From NCBI RefSeq assembly GCF_900101105.1, contig NZ_FNGA01000001.1, positions 991,915 through 1,055,914 on the forward strand: a stretch of 64,000 nt of DNA, given 5' to 3'. The DNA comes from Maridesulfovibrio ferrireducens. GTDB taxonomy: Bacteria > Desulfobacterota > Desulfovibrionia > Desulfovibrionales > Desulfovibrionaceae. Under the pieces are notes generated by a model that was not told the origin of the DNA, did not search any database, and saw only the letters and a list, made by a program, of their open reading frames with translations. Below are positions 17,064 through 25,515 of this stretch, one piece after another (positions within the stretch are counted from its first letter, which is position 1; the number at the start of each line of letters is the position of its first letter). The position numbers and the translations under genes were made by a program.

Positions 17064-18392
17064 GTGGCAACAAATTACGATCAAATTGTTCGCGAATATT
17101 TTGATGGACGTTCAGGATATACAATCCTTTTAAGTGATGAACCTTCATTTTATAAGCTTCTGAGAGGAACTTTATATAAGATTTTGGCAATTCGCAGAGA
17201 TTGTTTAAGTTATTTTCAAGAGCAAGCACCTGCCCTAAGTGAGATTAAAGATAAGGCTGGAGAGGGCGTTCCTGTACTCGTTTTTGTCGAGAGAATTTTA
17301 AAAGGCAGGCCTTCTGCTGATTTTATTTTGACTGTTCGCAAGCTTTTTCCAGATGTTAAGCTGGTTGTTTTGACCGGAGAGATCGGTGAAGATGAGCTTA
17401 TTTATCTTCATGAGATCGGTGCAAATAATATAATTACCAAACCTGTTTCTGTGGACAGTCTTGTGCAGAAGCTTGCTTTTACGATTAAGCCGCAAGGTAA
17501 ATTGAATCAGTTGGTTCAGGTCGGTAAGGAATTACTCCGAAAAGGTGATCTCGAAAAGGTCATGCTTGTCAGCGCTAAGATCCTAGAAATTAAGCCTGAC
17601 AGCCCCGCTGCGCTAATGCTTCTTGGTGACGCTTTAAGCGGTCTCGGGAGGCGAGACGAGGCTCTCAAGGCTTTCATGAAGGCTCACGAACAGTCGACTG
17701 TGTTTATGGAGCCGATTAAAAAGTTGGCTGAATTCTATAAAGACAGCGACGATAACCAGTATCTATTATATTTAAAGAAGCTCGATAAAATCAGTCCTCT
17801 CAATACTGAGCGCAAGTGCGAAATAGGTCGAGTTCATCTTGAGCGCGAAGAGCTTGATGATGCTGAAGTTTTTTTTGATCAGGCAGTAAAATGTGCAGTA
17901 AAAGAGGCTCATAGTTATCTTTCGCAAGTTATGAGCGGTATTGCTGAATCTCTGTTTGAAGTTTCTCCTTCAATGGCTGAAAAGTATTACAGTAAGCTTC
18001 TTTCGGTTAAATCAGCTAATCTTACCAGTGAGGATCTTGAGACTTATAATCGTCTCGGGATTGCCATGCGAAAACAGGGTAAGTGGGAAAATGCTGTTGC
18101 TAATTACAAGGAAGCGCTCAGAGTTGCTCCGAAAGAGGCTGGCCTATATTATAATATAGGGATGGCTTATACGGACGGCAAAGAGTATGCTAAGTGCGCG
18201 CAGTCTTTTAAGAGAGCTCTTAATTCCGGTCAGGATATTCATAAATCTTCGGCGGCGGTTGCTCGGAATATAGCCGGTATTTTTTTGAAAGTAGGTATGA
18301 CTGATGATGCGCGAATCATTATTGAAGAAGGGCTGACGGTTTTTCCGAATGATTCCGGGTTAAAAACGTTACTCAAAAAAGCGGTTTCTTAA
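17064..18392 (+). CDS. Pseudo-receiver plus TPR-repeat protein
   Basis: 442 residues; GTG start with GAGGGA upstream. Residues about 18-135 fold like a receiver: TILLSDEP at the start, conserved VLTGE and ITKPV late. The phospho-acceptor position reads VLVFVER, with Glu where Asp is expected, so it probably mimics the phosphorylated state. Residues about 150-440 are tetratricopeptide repeats, for example PAALMLLGDALSGLGRRDEA and AGLYYNIGMAYTDGKEY, typical protein-docking surfaces. It is likely a scaffold in a signalling or envelope complex, possibly together with the two small membrane proteins encoded next. Confidence 0.85.
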   Translation: MATNYDQIVREYFDGRSGYTILLSDEPSFYKLLRGTLYKILAIRRDCLSYFQEQAPALSEIKDKAGEGVPVLVFVERILKGRPSADFILTVRKLFPDVKLVVLTGEIGEDELIYLHEIGANNIITKPVSVDSLVQKLAFTIKPQGKLNQLVQVGKELLRKGDLEKVMLVSAKILEIKPDSPAALMLLGDALSGLGRRDEALKAFMKAHEQSTVFMEPIKKLAEFYKDSDDNQYLLYLKKLDKISPLNTERKCEIGRVHLEREELDDAEVFFDQAVKCAVKEAHSYLSQVMSGIAESLFEVSPSMAEKYYSKLLSVKSANLTSEDLETYNRLGIAMRKQGKWENAVANYKEALRVAPKEAGLYYNIGMAYTDGKEYAKCAQSFKRALNSGQDIHKSSAAVARNIAGIFLKVGMTDDARIIIEEGLTVFPNDSGLKTLLKKAVS

Positions 18393-18483
18393 GTTTAATT
18401 ATCTGGGCGGTTTTGTTAAAAAATAAATCAATAATTACTGATTCTAGCTGAAATACTTGAGTCGGTGTCAGGGGTAATTATAG

Positions 18484-18729
18484 ATGTATTTAATTTCTGC
18501 ACTTGTTTTAGGATTCATAATCTTTATGATTATTTATGCCCGCTACATGAATGTCAGTGGGGATATTGCCAGACGCAAGATGCAGCTTGATAATTTCCGC
18601 GATCAGGTTGAATTCCGGGTGAAGAGACTCGTAATCGGAACGCGGCAGATAAACGAAGACATAGCTCTGGAGAGTGAGAAGCTTGAAGATTTGAAGAGCG
18701 AGTTAAAAAATATCGGTGGCAGTAAATGA
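18484..18729 (+). CDS. Small bitopic membrane protein with coiled coil (first of pair)
   Basis: 81 residues. An N-terminal membrane helix (about residues 2-20) is followed by a charged helical stretch rich in Arg, Glu and Lys (about 25-77) with heptad-like spacing. I recognise no family. The next gene overlaps its stop by 4 bases (ATGA), so both are made together. The layout of one membrane helix and one cytoplasmic coiled coil resembles phage-shock PspB-type or FtsB-type proteins; there is no clear homology to either. Confidence 0.7.
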   Translation: MYLISALVLGFIIFMIIYARYMNVSGDIARRKMQLDNFRDQVEFRVKRLVIGTRQINEDIALESEKLEDLKSELKNIGGSK

Positions 18730-18974
18730 TAATATTTCTCGTTCTTTCAGGCGGGTTTATGATTCTGGCGCTGATTATCAACAATATGATTACGACATGG
18801 CATGCCGACAGATTGAAAGCTTTTAAGATCGAAGAAGTTAATTTGAGAAATCGACTTGATGGGGCTATAGACAGGCAGAGAAGTGTCTTGATTGAGCTTA
18901 GAAATATCAAGTCTGAAATTATTAATTATGAGAATATGATAGAAAGCCAATATATGGATGAAGGTTTTGACTAG
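18726..18974 (+). CDS. Small bitopic membrane protein with coiled coil (second of pair)
   Basis: 82 residues. A membrane helix at about residues 2-22 is followed by a coiled-coil region (about 30-75) and an acidic tail (ESQYMDEGFD). Its start overlaps the previous gene by 4 bases and both have the same architecture, so they may form a hetero-oligomer. Function unknown. A strong terminator follows. Confidence 0.7.
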   Translation: MIIFLVLSGGFMILALIINNMITTWHADRLKAFKIEEVNLRNRLDGAIDRQRSVLIELRNIKSEIINYENMIESQYMDEGFD

Positions 18975-18998
18975 AAATTTTGGCAGATAGCTTTTTTT

Positions 18999-19035
18999 AG
19001 CCCCCTCAGATTTTGGTCTGAGGGGGCTTTTTATT
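18999..19035 (+). terminator. Rho-independent terminator after the small membrane protein pair
   Basis: AGCCCCCTCAGA pairs with TCTGAGGGGGCT (12 bp) around a 6-base loop, with a T-run on the + side. The - side has A's after the stem, so it serves only the + strand genes. Confidence 0.92.
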
Positions 19036-19047
19036 TATCGAAAGTCG

Positions 19048-21876
19048 TTAGAAGTGGATGTCATCAATAGTGATATTCGTATCAAGATCTGCAATTAGCG
19101 TATTTCCTCCGGCTTCATCACCGTTTGAATCATACCAGAGTTTCTGAGCATTCGTGTCAAAGACAAAGTGGGCGTCTTCGTCGCCTCCGAATAAGTCGTC
19201 ACTTCCAGAGTAATCCCCTGCAATAGTGGCGAATGTCGAAGTCTTGGCAGAAGAGTCAAAATTACCACTGAATTTAAAATAGTCTTGTCCGCTCTTGAAA
19301 TTTTGGATTTGGTCGTAATTATCATCGCCGGAACTTGCAATGGACGTATATTCAAGTTCCGATACTGCCAGATTATCAAGATTAATGGTGTCAATTCCTT
19401 TGCCGCTTTGGAATGTTTCAGACCCGGAACAAGTCAGACCGTTGAAAGTGTCACCTTGTGCTGTTCCAATAACATGCTGGATGTTCGTGAAAGTATCCTC
19501 GAAGGAAGAGGGCGAGCCTTCAGTGGCTTTTCCTACTCCTTCAGCGGTCATATTAATTGTCATCTCTTTGTAGAATGACGCATAACTCAGTATGTCATGG
19601 CCGCCACCGCCATTATAAACGTCATTTTCTAAGCTCCAATTGAAAATTTCGTCTCCAGAACTACCTGTAATATTATCGATATCTGCTGTTCCGGTGAATC
19701 CTTCAATGTTTGAGAGAGTATCTGTCCCATCGCTATGTGTTACAGTCGCTTCTCCGCCGCTGGATATAGTAAAGGTTACACCCGTTGTAGATCCGGCAAA
19801 AGAAACAGTGTCAATACCGTCTCCGCCGTCAATTACGTTGTTTCCTTTGCCTCCGAAGAAATGTTCATTACCCGTGCTTCCTGTCATGTTGTCATTTTTG
19901 TCAGAACCAATGAAGCTTTCAATGTGTGCTATTGTGTCAGTTTCTCCGCCATGGGTTGCAGAGCCGGTTACGGCATTTATTATGACGTCGGTTGTTGAAT
20001 GGATATAGGAAACCGTATCGAATCCAGATCCACCGTCAATAGAGTTAGAGCCGTTTTCTCCAAAAAGAAAATCATTACCATTTTGACCGAAGATAGTGTC
20101 GTCGCCATCCAGTCCGTGAATAATGTCATCGCCGCTGTTACCATAAAGGATATTTTCATCGTTTGAACCAGTGATGTTATCCGCATTTGCGGAGCCGAGA
20201 ACATTTTCGATGCTGGTTAGAGACGAGATGTATGTCACACTTTCATCGGGTGTCATTACGAATGTGGTGGTATTAGTAAGGTCGACTGTCAGGTTGTAGT
20301 CACTGCTAAGTGTTTCATACTGCACCCAGTCGGAGCCATCGCCTCCATTAATAACATCATTTCCAAGTAACCCTTCAAATCTATTGTCGCCGTCGTCTCC
20401 GGTCAGTACGTCATCATGAGAGGACCCAATGACACCTTCTATATTAACCAGAGTGTCATGCCCGTCCGCACCTGTTGCGGTATGGGTGCTTAGATCTACG
20501 GATACAGAAGCAAGAGCGTCCGAGTATGAGGCGAAGTCTACATCATCACTGGATGTTCCACCGTCCAGATAATCATTTCCAAGGCCGCCGTTCAGGATGT
20601 CTTTCCCGGTTCCGCCATAGAGGGAGTCGGCACCTTCTTCTCCGTATAGTTTGTCGTCTTCGGTTCCGCCATATAAAATATCGTTTCCATCATCACCTGT
20701 GAGAATATCTTTTCCAGCATCACCACTGAGATAGTCATTACCCTCTCCGCCGTTAAGCAGGTCTTCTCCGGTTCCACCGTAGAGGGAGTCGTCGCCGTCC
20801 ATTCCGTAAAGTTCGTCATCGGCGCCAAGTCCTAAGATAATGTCTGCGCTGGAAGTTCCTGTGAGGGTGTTTGCGTTATCATCTCCGGTGATGGTGTTAG
20901 AATTTGAATTGTCATCCTTACCAGTGATGGGTGTCGGTTTAGGGTCGTTTATGGGATCTATTGGATCTATTGGATCATCTTTTGGATCATCTTGCTTCTC
21001 TCCTTTCGGTTGAGGAGGTGGAGTGGCGCCTAGCTCTGGCCTTTCATGTGGTTGACCTCTCTCTAGAGGTTCTTTGACAACTGGCTCAATTACTTGTCCC
21101 GGTAATAGTCCATTAGCTCCTTGCAGGCCACCTTCGCCTCCCTCTGGCTCCCCGCCTCCGGGGTTGACATCTTCCGGAAGAGCGTCGCCGTCCTGTCCTT
21201 CACCCTCATCCTGCTGGTCATCGTCTGGAGTGTCTTCGTCTTCATCTTGTTGATTGAGGATCTCTTGTTCCTGCCGGATATTGGCGGGTGCGATTCCGCG
21301 AAATTCTTGTAATTCCTGCATCGAAAGGGGGCGTACGAGGCCAAGTGCACCGGATGCGAATACTTCTACTATTCCTTGTGGCTGTGCAATCTGGCGTATT
21401 CCGCCTGTAATATTACTTTGAATAATAAGTGCCTTACCACTGTGAATTTCTTCAACCCCGTGTTTTTCAGCACCTCCGGCAATAACTTCATGAACCGTAA
21501 TGGTGCCGCGAATACCAATGGTGGCAAGCGGAGACCCTACTTTAAATCTTTCAGGATTTTGTTCGGCTATTTTACCCGTAACTACGCGGAATGTGCCTTC
21601 GGTGATTTGGAGTAATAGTTCGGAAGCAGAACTTTCGCTTGTGTCATATATGTAGTCATCAAGAGTTATGCGGGAATTGGCACCCTGCGATAAAAGCGTA
21701 TCGTCGATAAATCTTACTTCGACATTTCCGGCAGGACCGGTGATCAGATCCTCTCCTTCAAATATCGGGCTTCCAGGTTCAAGAGCGCGCGAACCTGATT
21801 CGGACTCAGCGTAAGCTTGTCCTGTTAGTCCGGTGACGACACCGATTTCATTTGTTGATGGCTGAGAGTCTGGCAT
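19048..21876 (-). CDS. Large FecR-domain RTX protein, type I secretion candidate
   Basis: 942 residues with no N-terminal signal peptide. Residues about 10-180 form a FecR-like domain (GPAGNVEVRFIDDTLLSQG, then LATIGIRGTITVHEV). A long acidic and proline-rich linker follows (about 205-330, including the repeat DPIDPIDPIND). Ten consecutive RTX calcium-binding nonapeptides lie at about 350-437 (DGDDSLYGG, EGNDYLSGD, LGNDYLDGG and so on), with scattered RTX blocks to the end. The C-terminus is hydrophobic and acidic (TNITIDDIHF), as in type I secretion signals. It is probably a calcium-folded surface or biofilm protein; no transporter genes are adjacent. An enzyme domain is not evident. Confidence 0.85.
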   Translation of the reverse strand: MPDSQPSTNEIGVVTGLTGQAYAESESGSRALEPGSPIFEGEDLITGPAGNVEVRFIDDTLLSQGANSRITLDDYIYDTSESSASELLLQITEGTFRVVTGKIAEQNPERFKVGSPLATIGIRGTITVHEVIAGGAEKHGVEEIHSGKALIIQSNITGGIRQIAQPQGIVEVFASGALGLVRPLSMQELQEFRGIAPANIRQEQEILNQQDEDEDTPDDDQQDEGEGQDGDALPEDVNPGGGEPEGGEGGLQGANGLLPGQVIEPVVKEPLERGQPHERPELGATPPPQPKGEKQDDPKDDPIDPIDPINDPKPTPITGKDDNSNSNTITGDDNANTLTGTSSADIILGLGADDELYGMDGDDSLYGGTGEDLLNGGEGNDYLSGDAGKDILTGDDGNDILYGGTEDDKLYGEEGADSLYGGTGKDILNGGLGNDYLDGGTSSDDVDFASYSDALASVSVDLSTHTATGADGHDTLVNIEGVIGSSHDDVLTGDDGDNRFEGLLGNDVINGGDGSDWVQYETLSSDYNLTVDLTNTTTFVMTPDESVTYISSLTSIENVLGSANADNITGSNDENILYGNSGDDIIHGLDGDDTIFGQNGNDFLFGENGSNSIDGGSGFDTVSYIHSTTDVIINAVTGSATHGGETDTIAHIESFIGSDKNDNMTGSTGNEHFFGGKGNNVIDGGDGIDTVSFAGSTTGVTFTISSGGEATVTHSDGTDTLSNIEGFTGTADIDNITGSSGDEIFNWSLENDVYNGGGGHDILSYASFYKEMTINMTAEGVGKATEGSPSSFEDTFTNIQHVIGTAQGDTFNGLTCSGSETFQSGKGIDTINLDNLAVSELEYTSIASSGDDNYDQIQNFKSGQDYFKFSGNFDSSAKTSTFATIAGDYSGSDDLFGGDEDAHFVFDTNAQKLWYDSNGDEAGGNTLIADLDTNITIDDIHF

Positions 21877-22166
21877 TGCTGCTCCGAATATGGTGTGGAA
21901 AGTATAAAATTTGATTTACTATAAGTTAATTTTTTTATCATTTTTTATAACGGATGTCATTCTTAAATGGTTTGAAAACATTGGCTATAGGTAGCAGGCA
22001 TATATAGTTAATATTATACGTAGTTTACTTGATATGACTTATGCGTAAATGAAAAGGGGGCTGTGTTTGTTTGATTGCGCTATGTCGCTTGTCTAAGAAC
22101 GTGAATATAGTGTAGAGTTCTATTATCGGTTTAAATTTCGTCTATATATCTCTGCTGGAGGGCGTA
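21877..22166. other. Divergent intergenic region
   Basis: About 290 AT-rich bases between the minus-strand RTX gene and the plus-strand histidine kinase. It should hold both promoters; I see no gene and no clear operator. Confidence 0.4.
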
Positions 22167-24485
22167 ATGGGGGTTTTAAAAAATAGTGCATCATCAGGGG
22201 ACAGGTTCCCTGTATGGCTCAGGATTGCAATTCCCACAGTTGCCTCTCTCCTGTTGTTTATTTTTGTTTTGTTTGTTGTGCATATGCCCGCCGTGAAAGA
22301 AACGATGGTTTCGCAGAAGAAGGCTTCTTTAAAACATATGACGCAAGTCGCAATAAGTTTGCTGGAGCACATTCGCACTCAGGAAAGAGAGGGCTTGCTC
22401 ACTGCCGAAGAGGCCAGAAAAAAAGGATCAGATTTATTGCATTCTTTACATTTTGGACCTGAAGATAAGGATTATTTTTGGATTACAAATGTTGATATGC
22501 AAATGGTTATGCACCCATACAGGCCGGATCTTGAGGGTAAAGATTTAACAGATTTTGTGGATCTCAGGGGCAATTATCTTTTTCAAGAGATGAAGAATGC
22601 AACGGAAAAAACAGGCGAAAATTATATTACCTATTATTGGCAGTGGAAAGATAAGTTGGGAACGGAAGCTCCGAAGCTTTCGTATGTAAAAAGATTTGAG
22701 CCGTGGGGATGGATAGTAGGAACAGGTCTTTACCTGAAAGATGTTGAGGAGGAAGCAGAAGCTCGAAATAGAGAACTTGTTTTGTTGACTCTGGCTGTCC
22801 TAGCTGTGATTAGCTTACTGTCGGTGTATTCAATAAATCAAAGCAGAAGGGCGGGCGAACAAATTCAAGATAGTGAAGCTCTTTTCAGAGGAGTTTTTGA
22901 TAACAGTTTCCAATTGATGTGTGTGCTTAGTTCTGATGGCATTTTGCAAAGGGTAAACCAGACAGCTTTAGACCATGCAGGAATTGAAGCTGAAGATGTT
23001 TTGGGAGAGTATTGCTGGGAAACACCGTGGTGGAGTTATTCTTCTGACGTTCAACTTCACTTGAAAACTTTAATTCAGAAAGCTTCTCTTGGAGAAGTTT
23101 GTAAAGATGTTGTCATACATTATGATAGTGAGGGGAATCAATTTTTTATTGATTTCTCTATTACGCCTGTGTCCGATTCTGTCGGGGAAGTGCGTTTTAT
23201 GATCCTGGAAGGACATGACGTTACAGCCTTGAAGGAAGTTCAAGAACAACTTGCTATAAGCGAAGCAATGTTTAAGGGCGTCTTTGATCAATCCTTGCAT
23301 TTTATGGGGGTTCTTTCAGTTGATGGAACTCTTCTCGAAGTCAACAATGCCGCTCTACTCATTAGAAATGTGTTGGCTTCGGATGTTCTTGGCAAGCCCT
23401 TCTGGGAAGGTCCATGGTGGCAGGAGCCACAGGCTTTGATTCCAATGTTAAAGGACGGCATCAGGCGTGCGTCCGACGGTCAGACTATCCGTCGTCAGAT
23501 AGCGACGCATTCAGAAGAAGGTGAAGCTAGATACATCGATTTTTCATTGAAACCAGCCTTTGGGGCCGATGGAGAAATGCTTTTTCTTATTGCGGAAGGA
23601 CGCGATATCACCGAGCTCAAAATGGTTCAGGACCAGTTGAAGGATTTAAATGCAGAGCTTGAGCAGAAAGTTGAAGACAGAACTAAGGAGCTGCGTGAAT
23701 CTATTGAGCGTCTTGAGAATGCTCAAACTCAGTTGATTCAATCTGAAAAAATGGCGGCTCTCGGTGATCTTGTGGCAGGAGTTGCTCATGAAATTAACAC
23801 GCCTATAGGTATCAGCGTAACAAGTATCAGTTATATGGAAGAAAAACTGAACGCTCTTGTTGAGAAAGTTAAAAATGGAGAACTGCGTAAATCAGATCTG
23901 GATAAATTTGTATCAATTGCTCAAGAAGCTACAAAGTCCAGTATGCTTAACCTGCACAGGGCTGCGGAGTTGATCGGTAATTTTAAGCAGGTGGCTGTTG
24001 ACCAGACCTCCGGGCAAAAACGCAAAATTAATTTGCATGAGTATCTTGATGAGATTTTGCTCAGTCTTCGCTCAAAATATAAGAGGACTCAGCACAAAAT
24101 TAATGTGACCTGTCCTGACGATCTTGTTCTTAATACGTGGCCCGGCGCGTTTATGCAGATTTTTTCAAATCTGATAATTAATTCGCTGCTTCATGGATTT
24201 GAAGGAGTAGAGGCCGGAAGTATATCCATAAGAGCTGAAGTGACTGAGGATTCTCTTGTGGTTCAGTATAGTGACGATGGGAACGGCATGCCCGAAGAAA
24301 GCGTTTCTAAAATTTTTGAGCCATTTTTTACCACCCGCAGAGGAAAGGGCGGCACAGGGCTTGGCATGAGCATTGTTTATAATCTTGTGACCAGCCGTCT
24401 CGGCGGCTCAATCAGCTGTACAAGTGCCGCGGGACAGGGGACAGCTTTTATTATCAGCCTGCCTTTAGATATTGTGAAAGTATAA
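22167..24485 (+). CDS. Cache-PAS-PAS sensor histidine kinase
   Basis: 772 residues, ATG preceded by GGAGGG. A membrane helix (about 17-40), a periplasmic single cache domain (about 45-190, with KDYFWITNVDMQMVMHPYRP and WGWIVGTGLYLKD) and a second helix (about 198-218) form the sensor. Two related PAS domains follow (about 230-350 and 365-480; both contain the G-VFD-S pattern). After a coiled coil comes the phospho-acceptor His near residue 541 in LVAGVAHEINTPIGIS. The ATPase has NSLLHGF, DDGNGMPEE and GTGLGMSIV. The cache family binds small carboxylates or amino acids; the ligand is unknown. No receiver gene is adjacent. Confidence 0.93.
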   Translation: MGVLKNSASSGDRFPVWLRIAIPTVASLLLFIFVLFVVHMPAVKETMVSQKKASLKHMTQVAISLLEHIRTQEREGLLTAEEARKKGSDLLHSLHFGPEDKDYFWITNVDMQMVMHPYRPDLEGKDLTDFVDLRGNYLFQEMKNATEKTGENYITYYWQWKDKLGTEAPKLSYVKRFEPWGWIVGTGLYLKDVEEEAEARNRELVLLTLAVLAVISLLSVYSINQSRRAGEQIQDSEALFRGVFDNSFQLMCVLSSDGILQRVNQTALDHAGIEAEDVLGEYCWETPWWSYSSDVQLHLKTLIQKASLGEVCKDVVIHYDSEGNQFFIDFSITPVSDSVGEVRFMILEGHDVTALKEVQEQLAISEAMFKGVFDQSLHFMGVLSVDGTLLEVNNAALLIRNVLASDVLGKPFWEGPWWQEPQALIPMLKDGIRRASDGQTIRRQIATHSEEGEARYIDFSLKPAFGADGEMLFLIAEGRDITELKMVQDQLKDLNAELEQKVEDRTKELRESIERLENAQTQLIQSEKMAALGDLVAGVAHEINTPIGISVTSISYMEEKLNALVEKVKNGELRKSDLDKFVSIAQEATKSSMLNLHRAAELIGNFKQVAVDQTSGQKRKINLHEYLDEILLSLRSKYKRTQHKINVTCPDDLVLNTWPGAFMQIFSNLIINSLLHGFEGVEAGSISIRAEVTEDSLVVQYSDDGNGMPEESVSKIFEPFFTTRRGKGGTGLGMSIVYNLVTSRLGGSISCTSAAGQGTAFIISLPLDIVKV

Positions 24486-24536
24486 TATTGATCGTTTCCT
24501 TACTCTTGACGGTTTGATATTAATAAATATCTTTTG

Positions 24537-24566
24537 AAGACCGCGTTTATTTAACGCGGTCTTTGT
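24537..24566 (+). terminator. Rho-independent terminator after the cache kinase
   Basis: AAGACCGCGTT (24537-24547) pairs with AACGCGGTCTT (24553-24563), followed by TGTTG; a moderately strong terminator. Confidence 0.8.
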
Positions 24567-24651
24567 TGTTGTCTGAAAATTAATAGGAGAAGCCGCATTG
24601 GCTTCGTTTTATCATAATATTTATTCGATAATTATCGGAGGGTTTTCTTAC

Positions 24652-25503
24652 ATGACCAGTCAGATTAAAACTTTTTTTCTTCTTGCTGCGCTTACAGCAA
24701 TTATTCTTTTTCTCGGTGGCATGATGGGAGGCCGGACCGGGCTGATTCTGGCTTTCGGATTAGCCATGTTTATGAATGTGGGTAGCTATTGGTATTCAGA
24801 TAAGATTGTACTTTCAATGTATAAAGCAAGACAGCTTTCCAGAAATGATGCTCCGCAGGTTTTTGCTATGGTTGAAGAACTTTCCGCTAATGCGGGTATT
24901 CCCGCACCCAGACTTTATGTCGTTGATCAGGATTCACCCAATGCTTTCGCAACGGGCAGAAATCCTGAAAATGCTGTGGTTGCGATTACCAGCGGCATCA
25001 TGCGCATCCTTACACCGGAAGAGTTGCGCGGGGTTATCGCTCATGAAATAGGGCATATCGCAAATCACGATATTTTAATTCAGTCAGTTGCGGCAGTGCT
25101 TGCAGGAGCGATCATGATGATTGCGAATATGTTGCAGTGGGCCACACTTTTCGGTTTCGGCAGCAGTGAAGATGACGATGGCCCAAGTCCATTGGCTGCT
25201 ATCGCGCTTGCCATTATCGCGCCTATTGCCGCGTCTGTGATTCAGATGGCTATTTCGCGTTCCAGAGAATATCTGGCGGATGCCACCGGTGCTAGAATTT
25301 CTCGTGATCCCAAGGCACTGGCTTCCGCTTTATATAAGCTTGATGCAACTGCCCGTAATATCCCTATGGATGCCAATCCTGCCACTGAAAACATGTTTAT
25401 TATCAATCCTTTCAGTGGCGCGAGTATGGCTAAGTGGTTCAGCACGCATCCTTCTACTGAAGACCGTATTTCCAGATTGATGGAGATTTCCCGTAATCTT
25501 TAA
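24652..25503 (+). CDS. htpX: Membrane zinc protease HtpX
   Basis: 283 residues from ATG 24652 (GGAGGG about 9 bases upstream). The frame is open further up to 24598, but the family N-terminus begins at MTSQIKTFFLLAALTAI. HtpX degrades misfolded inner-membrane proteins. Two N-terminal membrane helices, the zinc motif HEIGH near residue 130, a second pair of helices (about 145-200) and the third-ligand region SREYLADATGA are all present. Its stop is 12 bases before the HtrA-like gene, so the two form an envelope quality-control operon. Confidence 0.96.
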   Translation: MTSQIKTFFLLAALTAIILFLGGMMGGRTGLILAFGLAMFMNVGSYWYSDKIVLSMYKARQLSRNDAPQVFAMVEELSANAGIPAPRLYVVDQDSPNAFATGRNPENAVVAITSGIMRILTPEELRGVIAHEIGHIANHDILIQSVAAVLAGAIMMIANMLQWATLFGFGSSEDDDGPSPLAAIALAIIAPIAASVIQMAISRSREYLADATGARISRDPKALASALYKLDATARNIPMDANPATENMFIINPFSGASMAKWFSTHPSTEDRISRLMEISRNL

Positions 25504-25515
25504 TTCAAGAAAAAT

